64,000 nucleotides of DNA from Lasiosphaeria ovina (Eukaryota; Ascomycota; Sordariomycetes; Sordariales; Lasiosphaeriaceae), in assembly GCA_033439765.1 (NCBI GenBank), contig JAULSN010000003.1, positions 124,001-188,000 of the forward strand. Reading direction: 5' to 3'. This document shows, piece by piece, positions 42,275 to 53,500 of this stretch; positions within the stretch are counted from its first letter, which is position 1; each line of letters starts with the position of its first letter. Both the position numbers and the translations under genes were made by a program. Under the pieces are notes generated by a model, which made no database searches, was not told the DNA's origin, and saw only the letters and a list, made by a program, of their open reading frames with translations.

Positions 42275-45200
42275 GTTATGAGCCCGGAAGCTGCATTCCC
42301 CAATATAACAACAAACATCTATTGAAGCCTCTATACCGATAGAGCAGTCTACGCGCACCGCGCCCGGAAAACCACATGATAATAAAAGAGAAGACAGTCG
42401 CCCTCGAGGGCTCGGATGACTGGTAGGCTTGGAATAATATATTTATCAGCAAGGCCGTTACGGCCGACCTTTGGTCCCTCATCGACCCTACCTCTGAGGA
42501 CCGCGGGGACTTCCAACAGAAGCCGAAGAAGCCCTTATTCGTAGTGTTCTCGATGAGTAAGGAAGCGAAGAAGAGGAGGACCCAGGCCGCCGCGAGGGCC
42601 GCCTCGGTGACCCGGGGCAACACGCCGGGTATTACTCCGGACCCTAACAACCCGTAACCCGAAATACAGGTCGCTAAACCAATAGCTAACGAAGACCACC
42701 TCCCGGCCATATACCTAGCGGACCTGTTAGATAAGGATAATAAGGTCTACTCGTAGAGCCTCGCCCTATATAATATAGATATGAAGGACTACGAGATAGA
42801 GCGTAGGGCACTTACTACCCTTAAGGACTAGGTGAATAAGACTATCTCGGCGTACCTATATATAGTTACGTACGAGCCTATAGAGACGATCACTAGGTAG
42901 TATATAAATCTATAGGTATAGGCGAGAACCACTTCTTCGAACGATATAGGGAAGGCGAGGACCGCCTATAAGTAAGTAGTTCTCCCTCTCTCGAAGCCCC
43001 CGAAGTCGTGGAAAGTATAGATCAGCTACTAGGAGGAAGCCCTATAGAAGGCTAAGGCTAAGAAGGTCCCTAAGGCGTAGGCACCGGCCACCTAGTATAA
43101 CGATTTCGAGACGGCGATTAGGGAGGTAGGGTGGACTTACTAGTATACTACCTACCGCCTAATGAACTAAAAGAATATCGATACGGGGACCCTTAACTAC
43201 CGGGACCTGGTGAACGCGTTTAACTAGGAGGTCAGGGTATAGGAGGTAATGAAGAAGCCCTTACGGTTTACGAAAGGGTCCTTCGGCGTAATATACGGTA
43301 ACCAGGATACTAATAGCCCTAAGGAAGGGAAGGTACTAAGCCCGAGAAAGCGGAAATATACCGGAGGTAGCTAGTTAGGGTATAGGGTATACTCGAATCC
43401 CTATACCTTAGAAGACTATTAGTTCCTTTTCCCTAAGAAGGCCTGGGTAAAATGGAACCCCTCGAAGGAGCGTAGGAAGCGGGTAGAGGCGGTTTTGTAG
43501 GTAGATAACGCTCTGAGGAAGGAAGTCGAGGCCCTAAGGAAGAAGGTTAAGGGAGACCTGCCTCGGAGAGGAAGCGTAAGTAGGCCCCGAGAGCCGAGTA
43601 GGGCCCCGAAGTCCAGAGCCTCGAGCCGGGTACTAGAGCCCGCTACTATAGTAGAGGACGCCCCGGAGGAAGATTAACTAGTACGCTACGTAGGTAAGGT
43701 CAATACCTTATTCGCTATATAGTATATAGCCTTCTCGATGAACGAATACCCTTTTAAGTACTCGGTAATACTGGACTCAGGCTCTATAATATATATCTTC
43801 AACTAAGTTAGCCGCTTCCTTAATATTCGGCACGCCCTCGCGGGGGAATTCGTATAGGCTGGGGACCACAAGATCCCTATTACTATATACGGCGAGGTGG
43901 ACCTATAAGTTAGTAATATATTCGGAGGAAAGAAGGTCCTGAGGCTATATAATATAGCCCTATATAAAGGTATCGTATATAACCTAGTATTACTACGGCG
44001 CCTATATAAGAGAGGTATATACTAGGATAATAGCGGGGACCCTACCTACCTACGCTGTATAACGGATTAATCGGTAGTATACGTACTATAGGCCCGGTAC
44101 GACTAATTCGTTATTAAGTATATTCCGGAAGACCTGAGTAAGGCCGCCTTCTTTATGAGAAGGAACCGGTTTAATTCCTATACTAAAAGGAAGCCCCGGA
44201 GCGTGAGCGCCGAAATCTAGCACCTGCGTATAGGCCACCCGGGCCCCGGCGCCCTAGAAAGACTCGTTAATATAGCTTAGGGGGTGCGTATTAAGGGTAT
44301 TAAAATAGTCGAGTATAGCGTATACGCGCGGGCCAAAATAAAGCGATAGGTCAAACGAGAGCCAAAAGATAAGCCTTAACGGCCCGGGGACTGCTTTATG
44401 ATTGACTTTTATAACTAGGAGCCTGACGATAAGAAGTATAACTCCCTTATACTAGTGACCGACCACTATATAGGTATAAGCTGGGATTTTTATACTACCG
44501 ACCGGAAGTACGTGACCCTTATTGCTATTTTGGAAGCCTTCTTTAAGGAGTTGAGGGTTTAATATAAAGTCGTACCGAAGGTTATCGAGTTAGATAACGA
44601 GCTTAAGTTAGTAGAGTTCACGGACTTCTTTAAGAGGTATGGCCTAGTCTGGAAGCCCTCGGCGCCCCGTATATAGGGATAGAACGGTACCGCCGAGAGG
44701 GCGGGGGCGTTAGTTAAGCAGAAAGCCCTTATACTCGCTTTAGGAGCCGCATTCCCGAACAAATTATAGCGGGAGATCTCTCGAACGGCTATCTACCTAC
44801 TCAATAGGCAGCCTCGCGCTCAGAATGACTGGAAGACTCCTTATTAGGCCTGGTATTCCTTCTTCAACGGCTATACTCTTCCGTATTCAGGGTACTTACG
44901 GGTCTTTAGCTATAAGGTATACGCGATGACCGATAGGGCCTAAAATAAGGAAGAACGCCTTAAGCGTTTTGAGCCTAAGGCGTGGATCGGCTACCTTATT
45001 AGCTATATAGCGACTAATATCTATAGGGTGTGGGTGCCTTTAAAGAATATAATTATCGTTACCCGGGACGTTATCTTCGACGAGAATACTATATTTGACG
45101 GCAAGCTAGAAACCCTGGCGTAAGACGTCCGGGAAATGGACCCTATAGCCCTCGCGAACCACCTTAAGGCCCTTACGGTTAGGGAACCTGATATTAAGGA

Positions 45201-47270
45201 AGTGGTAGCCACCCCCGGGGACTAGGAAGATATTAGAGACATTACTAATATACTAGAGGATGACGATAGCGTTATAGAGGATGAGATCGTAGCGTATAGG
45301 GAGGTCCCTGAGCTATACGGAAGCTATACGGTAGGAGGGAAGGGCAGCGGGTCGCTCCCTATACTACTATAGTCGCCGCCTATAGCTATACTAGCCAGGG
45401 CGATTACATTATACGGGCCGGGGGCCGACCTTGGGGAAACCCGGGTAGCTAAGCTCAGTATAACGGCAGAATACGGGCCGGGGGCTGATCCGGGGAAAAC
45501 CCGGGCAGCCAAGCTTAGTATTTAGGAGTATTAGAATAGGTCTTTCTATATAGGTACATTGTCTTCCAGGGTAGGGACCCTAGGAAGGAAGACCCTCACG
45601 AGGGCACAGGTCGAACGGTTGCTGAAGACCCCGCTATCTATATACCGCCGGGACCTCCCGGACCCACCGGATCACTACGGGGACTTAAAGGACCACCCTA
45701 TAGGGAACTTCTTCGAGGACGTAGAGAGGGCATATCTATAGAGTTATATAGAGATACGTTCGTAGGTAGAGGTCCTATAACGAGGCCTGAAAGGTATTAA
45801 GGTCCTAGACTATAAGTGGGTATACGTCTACAAGTTCGATAAATACGGAAGGTTTATTAAATATAAGGCCCGACTAGTTATCCGGGGAGATTAATAGCCG
45901 AAGAACCTCTCGGAAAGTAATTACGCTATAACCCTAGCCGGCCGGTCCTTCCGTATGATTATAGCGATAGCTATACGCTTCGACCTTGAGCTCCTATAGT
46001 ATAACGCCGTTAATACCTTCGTAAATGCCTCCCTAGACGAGGAGGTTTATATACATATGCCACCGGGGCATAAGAAGCCGGGTACCGTTTTGAGGCTTAA
46101 TAAGGCTCTATATAGACTCAGGAGATCACCACTTCTTTAATAGAGGGCACTCTTCGGGGTATTCAAGACCCTAGGCTATAGCCCCGTCCCTTACGAACCG
46201 TATGCCTTCACTAATAACGGCGTAATTATTTTCTTCTATATAAATAATATCGTCCTCGCCTTCAGGGAGTAATAGAGGAAGGAAGCTCTCGAAGTTATCG
46301 AGAAGCTCAAGGCCCGCTTCTAGCTTACGGGTGGGGATGATTTATAGTAGTTCCTAGGCATTAAGATCCTCCGTAATAGGGCCAAGCGGCGCCTGTGGTT
46401 ATTATAGTCTTTATATATTACCAAAATAGGTATCCTTACCGACATATTACCTATACCGCCCACCAGTACGCTTATAGCGAGGGAGGAGCTATTACCCTAT
46501 AAAGCTCTCGCGAAGAAGGCCGATATCCTACGGTATATACGGAAGGTCGGCTCTATTATATATACCGCCGTCATCACTCGCCTGGATATAGCTTTCGCCG
46601 TCTCCCGGCTCTCTCGCTTTACGACCAACCCCGGCCCGGAGCACCATAAGGCGGCTAACCGGGTCCTCGGCTACCTACTTCGTACCAGTCATCTAGCCCT
46701 ATAGTTCGGAGGCGACGATAACTTCAGGGTGGCTAGTAACGCTTCCTTCGGGGACAACTCGGTAGACCGGAAGAGCTTACAAGCCTACGCTATAAAGCTT
46801 TTTGGGGGTATGATCGGCTAGAGGGCGAATAAATAGGCCACCGTGACGACTTCAACCACCGAGGCGGAGTTACTTACTCTCTCGTAGGCCACAAAGGAAG
46901 CCCTATATATTAGTAGGCTGCTGAAGGAGCTATACGTTAACCTTAAGGACTACCGTATTACCGTTGAATATGACAACCGTATAACTATTCGGTTATTAAT
47001 AGAAGAGATCTCCTAGTTAAAGACGAACCTTCGGCATATTAATATTCATAACCACTGGCTACGGCAGGAATATAGGCTTGGGCATATAAAGGCAGTATAT
47101 ACGAAGAGCGTAGAAATGATCGCTAACGGCCTGACGAAGGCACTATAAAACAACGCCTTCACGGAGTTCGTACATCAGATGAACCTGCAGGACGTGTCAC
47201 GGCAGTTGGTGGCTAGAAGGCAAGAGGAAGGAACCCCGGTTGGGCATTTGGATTTGCCTGGGGAGTTGTG
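42275..47270 (+). pseudogene. Copia gag-pol polyprotein, RIP-type nonsense mutations
   Basis: Reading through the stops in one frame gives, in order: a gag-like region (~42360-43500); an aspartic protease site VILDSGS (~43766); the pre-integrase HLRIGHPGPG (~44221); an integrase core FMIDFYN ... LVTDHYIGISWDFY (~44398-44500) and NGTAERAG; the RT segment LDYKWVYVYKFDKYGRFIKYKARLVIRGD (~45800-45890); the RT catalytic box as YINN (~46240) where active elements have YVDD; and RNase H (EAELLTLS ... ALYISRLLKEL, ~46865-46930). Stops are overwhelmingly TAG at positions where Gln (CAG) is expected, while the frame itself shows no obvious indels. This is the signature of C-to-T mutation at CpA rather than of random decay. 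Confidence 0.85.
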
Positions 47271-47372
47271 AATGCCCTTAGGGCACGGAAAGGAAGGAAG
47301 GATTTTGTGTGTTTACTTTTACATACGGTTACTTTGGGCAGTTGAAGCCGGGAATAGCTTCAACTAAGGGGG

Positions 47373-47591
47373 TGTATTAGAAAGGCCATACTGGATTTGG
47401 CATGGTCTTGAGGGTCCGGGCAGGGGCCGGGCAGGGTGCGCACAGGGCACCTAATTAGACCGCCTTTTCCACAGGCTCTACACTGGTCCCCGGCCTGCAG
47501 GGCGAAGAGCTTTTCTTCCTTCTACACAACGGAATACACACACTTGGAATACCCTCTTTTTGACTGCTTTTGCATGCTTTGGCTTCTGAAA
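47373..47591 (+). repeat. Copia 3' LTR
   Basis: 219 bp, TGTATTAGAAAGGCC...GGCTTCTGAAA, preceded by the polypurine tract and followed by GGCGG. Confidence 0.9.
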
Positions 47592-47964
47592 GGCGGTGTG
47601 GGTGGGTTCTGAATGAAGCAGGGCGAGGAATAGATATGTTGGCGCTCTTGAGCAGGTAATTTTGTTTCTAGAAAAGTCATGTAATTTAGATGTTCTTATT
47701 GTAATTATTGCCTCAAGTCGAGGTCGTATCCGCACCTCACAGACAGCTCCGACCGAGCTCTTCCCTTAGAGATATCGGGGGCATAAATGGACACCCAGAG
47801 GGCCCGCACTTGAGCATAGATAACCTCAGATCAGTGGCGAGCTGTGTTGTTACGAAGTAACGTAACCGTGCCCAATATAATTCTGTCAAGTTTCGTAGCC
47901 GTAAAACCGTAGATCGGCCAAGTTGCAGTAGACTAATATGAATGATAATAGATAATAGATGTGA
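47592..47964. other. Intergenic region downstream of the amidase gene
   Basis: Begins with the right GGCGG target duplication. Before the Copia insertion, this DNA was contiguous with the upstream region of the asaB-like pseudogene. No gene. Confidence 0.5.
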
Positions 47965-49883
47965 CTATGAACAGCCAGTTGGAACCGCCCGAGGCTCGGC
48001 AACGAAAGTCTCGTACGCGGTCATGAAGCGCAAAAGTCTTTCCTCGTCGTTTTCGCGCGCTACCAGGCACAGGCCAAACGGCCGGCCGTTGTACTTGAGC
48101 TGCCCGACCGGCACCGTGGCGACAGGATAGCCTTGGGTTTGGAGACGATGTCAGAAGTTATTTTGTGAACTATGGCGCGGTTGCGGCATGTGGTAAAATG
48201 GTAGAAGAAAGAAGCCAATTATTACCTGCTGCTGCGGCATGAACGCAGAGCGGAGCGTCCCCCGGCGCTATGATCAGATTGACTCCCTCCCCGTCAAAGA
48301 CGTGGTCGAGGATGCGTTTTCCGACAGCTCTGAGCTCGCCTTTCAGCTTTGCAATGTGCTCTGCCGTGTTGTCGTTGTTCAGAGCTTCGATGAGGTCGGT
48401 CTGCTCGGTGAAGGCTGTGGCAATCGTAAGTGGGGGCAAATAAAAAGGCCATAGCTGATGTACTCGACCTACGCGGTGGAAGACACCTGTCCCTGTGTTG
48501 CTCGTTGTACCCAACGAGATCTGCGAGACTGCGGATCGGAGACTCGTCAAATGCACCAAGGAATCTGGGGAGGCAGACATTCTTGAACTCCCAAACTTGC
48601 AGCGATGTTAGCATGTTTGCAGACATTTCTTATCTCGCCGTCAAGACTTACAGGCAATGGGCATTATGGCTTGCCCGCCATCGACAGTCAGCGCTCCCGT
48701 GTCTTCGAGGTTCACTGGGTACTTGACGGAACAGCCCTGAGCTTTCAGTTTGTGGACGACAGTCTCGTAGTCTTGTTCCTGAACATTGCGTCAGCGGGCG
48801 GCTACGAGTGCGTAGACTTGTGGAAAGAAAACCACCATCTGCTCGGCTGTCCCCTCAAACTGGCGGCACATTGGCTCAGCCATCTTCCACACGCGCGGGT
48901 CCAGAAAAGCCGCCGACAGGCCCTCCCAAGTCTGTAAGTCTGGGCTGCGGAGCGAGCGGCCCAGCAGAGTCTCGGCAAGCAACAGGACATCTGCCGCGCA
49001 TTTCGCCATGGGCCCGGGGCTGTCGAAGAAGTCGGTCATCGTGTACATACCCGCCGTGTCCTGGACACCCACCGTCGGCTTCAGGGCGTACAGTGCTGCG
49101 CGGGTTGCCGGGGTGACGATGGACCCGATGGTCTCGGTCCCCATGGCCAGCGGGCTGAACCCGGCGGCGACAGCCACGGCCGAGCCCGTCGACGAACCAC
49201 CCGGTGCCTGGCGCCGACAGTCAGCATTCTCGGGGGAACGCTGCAGAGCTTCGGGGTTTAACGAACCGAATGGCCGAGCATCGTCTCGTTGGGTTCCAGG
49301 CGTGCGACGTAGGGCGACAGTGTTTGCCCGCCAACGGCCGACCACCCGGGCATGACCATGTCCGTCTTCATGCCAGCAAACTCCTGCGAAGGTAAGTTTG
49401 TCAGTTCACGTGTATTTCTGGTCTCGATCTATCGCCCACCGTCATGTTCGTTTTGCCCACGATGATGAGCCCAGCGTCGAGAAGCCGCTGGACAACGGCC
49501 CCGTTCACGCTGGCCTTGGCATTAACCAAAGCCGCCGCCCCTGCAGTCGTGCCCATGCCGAGGGTCGATGCAGTGATGAAGCAGTCCTGCCCGAGTTAGC
49601 AAACATTCACGCAGATCTTCGTCGGGCATACCTTGAGGACAATGGGGATGCCGTGCAGCGGGCCCCTGCTCCGCCCCTGCAGCCGCTCCTGGTCGAGCAA
49701 AGTGGCGGTGGCATTCAGGACATCGATGGGGGCGAGGCAGATGAAGGCGTCGAGTCGGGGCTCGTGGCGGGAGATTTGCGCGAGGTATACGTCGACGATT
49801 TGGACGCTTGTGATTTTGTTTGCCTGCAAGAGGTTCTGCAGATCAACGGCGTTGGTAGTGAAGACGTCGAAATGGTGGGCCAT
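47965..49883 (-). CDS. Amidase-signature (AS) family hydrolase
   Basis: Eight exons encode 503 aa: 49883..49632, 49586..49440, 49383..49267, 49207..48818, 48778..48652, 48595..48473, 48414..48226 and 48131..47965. All seven junctions have GT-AG ends and keep phase. Residues 77-84 GIPIVLK carry the catalytic Lys84. Exon 4 opens with APGGSSTGS (cis-Ser177), and GTETIGS places nucleophile Ser201 exactly 24 residues later, as in FAAH and other AS enzymes. The preceding TEFAGMKTDMVMPGWSAVGGQ and the C-terminal GYPVATVPVGQLKYNGRPFGLCLVAR are typical of fungal amidases. Substrate is unknown; family members hydrolyse amides in nitrogen scavenging or in secondary metabolism. The gene lies tail-out beside the PKS-NRPS on the same strand, so it could be a cluster member. 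Confidence 0.88.
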
Positions 49884-50548
49884 TTTAACAAGAGCATACC
49901 TATAGGCGGTGTTCTGGGGAAAGATGAGAAGTTACTTGGGGCAGGCACCATTTTAATAATGTCCCAGTAGACACGGCATTAGCGAAACTGCAATGCCTGC
50001 TGGGACGCGAATCAATACAGTCTGGGATACGGTTGGGCCAGGCAGCAACATTACAAAGCTAGAATGACGCCATCACTAACCCCCGCTTGCAATATTACAA
50101 ACGTCAAGAGGCTGGTATTCGGCAATCACTAGAAAATATTCCCGATTATCAACAGTTTCACAAAACAGAAAGGCCAAGTCACCCCCCACCCCGAGGAGAA
50201 CTGTGATCTTAGTTTCCACCGTCTAGGACCAAATTACTAGGCACGTACTTGGTAATTAGACGGAAATCTGGGACGATGTGAATTTTGGTCAGGCATCTAT
50301 GCGAAAGACGGGATGAAATAGTGGCGTGGGGGCGCAAAGGATGGTTAGGTATCTAGACAGCTGGCAAGATCAATTCAAGGATACCTTAGCTACCAAAAAT
50401 TGCATAAATTTCACAAAGGAAAATGATGCGATGTCAATATCTGAATCTAAATGCTGATGACAAAGAAACACCGTATAACCAAAAGGAAGAAGAAAACACA
50501 ACTGGCAACAAAATTTGCCTTCAAACACCGCCCCTTGACCCCTTTTCA
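49884..50548. other. Intergenic region between amidase and PKS-NRPS
   Basis: 665 bp comprising the amidase promoter and the PKS-NRPS 3' flank. No ORF is supported. Confidence 0.5.
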
Positions 50549-53500
50549 TCACTTGACCAACCGCGGAAAGGAAAGCTGCCTGCCGACAACACTCTGCCGC
50601 AGAAAAGCCACCAGAAGCGGATTCATACCCGCCAACGCAACGCGCTCAACCCACTGCTCCATGGGCAGAACGGCAAAGCCCTCGTCGCTTCCTCTCACCA
50701 TGTTCGCCGCCAGGTCCTGCACGGCGACCTCGACCTCGCCCGACTCGTAAACATAGCGAATGCCTTCCCCTCGACCCACACCCCGCACGATCTCGTCGAC
50801 GATCGTCCGCGCAGCGCCCTGCACCGACACTGAGTCGAAATACCCCGTCCACGCACTCACGTCCGGCACGGCGCGCGTCAGCCGCGCGTAGCGCACCATG
50901 TTGTCCGTCAGGTCCGCCGACGGCTCTGCTTCACCATCCTCGCCATGCCCTGTGACCGCGCTGGGGCGGTGCACGACGACCGGCAGCCCCAGCTCGCGGC
51001 TGACGCGCTCAAGCAGCACCTCGCCGACCCACTTGCTGGCGACATAGCCGCCGCCGCCTTCGCTATCGCTGCCGGCCTCCGGGCTGAACAGGGGCGGAAA
51101 CGCCGCCACCGACACGGGGCCTAGACTGGCGACCCCCCGCGCCGCCGCCAGCCGCGCCACCGCCGCCGTCGAGACGAAGTGCACGGGCACGCGGCGCGGC
51201 AGGGCCAGCCGGATGAGTGCGCGCGTCGACCCGACGTTGGCCGGGTGCAGGCTGCGGTACGTTTTGAGGAAGGAGACGTCGGCAGCCGCGTGCACGATGG
51301 CGACGTCTGTGTTGTCGTTTTCGGGAGAGAAGATGGAGCGTGCGTCTGCGTCTGAGAGGCCCAGCTGTGGCAGGGCCAGGTCGCCCGCGTAGACGGTGAT
51401 TTTAGGATGGGTGAGAAGCTGGGACTTTGACTTGGAGGACGCGTTCCGGACGGCGAGGCAGCAGATTTTGACTATGCGCGGGTGGACGATTAGCTGATGC
51501 AAGATCTCTCTGCCGAGGAAGCCTGTGGCGCCGGTCAGGGCAACGACGAGGGGGCGAGCCGGCGCTACGGATGTTCGATCTGTTGTGGAGCGGTTGAAAA
51601 GGGGTTGGGAGAGCAGCTGGCCGAGGTCGTGGTCGACGGCGGTCTCGGCGTCCCAGTCCCCACTGCTGGCAGCCTCGGCTGGAGCAGGTGCAGAGGAGGT
51701 GTCACTGCCTGTATTGGGCTCGCTGTCCAGCTTGCCGCGCAGCAGCGCCGCCATGGGCCCCAGCGCCGTGGCGGCAAACAGGTCCGTGACGGCGACGTGC
51801 ACACCCAGCCGCTCGCGGATCAGCGCCTGCAGGCCCAGCAGCGCCAGCGAGCTGCCGCCGACGTGAAAGAAGTCGGAGCTGCTGGTGACGGGCTTCCCTG
51901 GCGTGGTTGCTGCCCCCCCGTGCGGCAGCGACTCTTGCCACAGTCCCAGGAGAGTCTGCTCGAGATGGCTTAGCGGCGCTGCCGGGTTTGACTTCGCCGT
52001 GGTATCGGCCGTGTTGCTGCCGTGATGTTGCAGCGGCAGAGCATCGACGCTTACGCGGTCGAGTTTGTTGGACAGGGTGCGCGGGAGCTCGTCGACGGCC
52101 AGCACCACCGACGGCCGCATGTACGGCGGCAGCGGCAAGATGTGCGGCAGCGAGAGAAGAAACGCGTCCCTGCCCGCCGGCACTTGGATGTGCCGCTCCG
52201 ACAGCACGACAAAGGCGGCCAGAAACGACGGAGCTGTGCCGCTGCCAGACCCAGAGCCTCCGCGCCGAAGCGACACAGCAACCTCGAGCACGTCGCCGCG
52301 CGCGGCGTCGAGCACGGCATGCTCGATCTCGGCCAGGTCCATGCGGATGCCGCCCAGCTTGACCTGGGTGCTGCCGCGGATGCGCCCGTGAAGCGCGAGC
52401 CGCCCGTCGGCCAGCAGCCGCCCGCAGTCGCCCGACAGATGCTCCGTGGCCCAGCCGCGCTGCTCGAAGAAGGTGCTGGCATGCTCGGCAGGACGAAACG
52501 CAGCGGCGCTTTGTTGATGCTGCGCGGCACCACCCACATAGCCTGCCGCCACACCTGCGCCTCCAATGACTACCTGTCCCAGCACGCCTACCGGCACCGG
52601 CCGCAGCTTCTCGTCGACGATGCGCACCGAGCAGTTGGCGATGGGCGCCATGGCGAACCGCGCCTCGTCACCTTTGTCTTCGTGCTGCTCGTCGCCAGCG
52701 TCAAGCGGTAGTGGCACGACGGCCTCGGCGCACGCAAACGTCGTCTCGCACGGCCCATAGCTGTTGATGAGGGCAAAGCCGGGCTTACGCAGCGCGGCAA
52801 ACGCCTGCACTAGCGCCGGCGTCATGGGCTCGCCGCCGCTCATGGCGCCGCGCCAGCACGAGCCCCGCAGCGCTTCACCACGTCTACCACCAATGCGCAG
52901 CCACGCGAGGTACTCGGTCGGCGTGGCCAGGGTGAAGGTGACGGCCTCGCGCACGAGCAGCGCGCACACGGCGGCCGGGTCGTGGCGCGCCGCGGCGTCG
53001 GGCACCACCAGCGTGCCGCCGTGGCCTAGACACACTAGCACCTGCGCCACGGCCATGTCGAACGCCGGCGCTGACTGCTGCAGTACCGTCTCGCCGCCCT
53101 CGGCCAGCCTCCACCGCGCCGCCGCCAGCGCGCAGAACCCGGCCACCGCCCCGTGCCCCAGCGCCACCCCCTTGGGCGCCCCCGTCGACCCGCTGGTATA
53201 CGTCACCACCGCCGTGGCCGCCGGGCGTGCCCGCGACGACACGAACACGTCCTCGTCTACATCCTTCTCTGTCTCAAACACCCGAGACACATCAACGGTA
53301 TGCCTTGCCGAGATGCCGCCCGCGTCCAGTAACTCCGTATCCCCCGCCGTGACACCGTCAAGCAAGATAGCCCGCAGCGCACCAGCCACTGCGTCCTGCG
53401 TCTCGAGGATGCCGCGTAGGCGGTGCGGGCCGGCGCGCGGATCGAGCGGCACCGCCGCGGCTCCTGCTCGTAGCACCGCTAGCAGCGACACCACCCACCC

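Larger units (their letters stand above)
42058..47591 (+). mobile_element. Full-length Ty1/Copia LTR retrotransposon, inactivated
   Basis: 5,534-bp element with two LTRs (42058..42274 and 47373..47591), a polypurine tract (CTAAGGGGG) before the 3' LTR and 5-bp target duplications GGCGG. The plus-strand interior reads as a Copia gag-pol in the order protease, integrase, RT, RNase H, diagnostic of Copia rather than Gypsy, but it is interrupted by dozens of TAG/TAA codons. The LTRs differ by only two substitutions and a 2-bp indel, so by LTR divergence the insertion looks young, in contrast with its mutation-saturated interior. Confidence 0.92.

Noticed and set aside
42276..42710. Minus-strand 144-aa open frame inside the Copia element
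   Set aside because: It is the antisense of the RIP-altered gag region; loss of CpA on the plus strand removes stops on the minus strand and creates long shadow frames.
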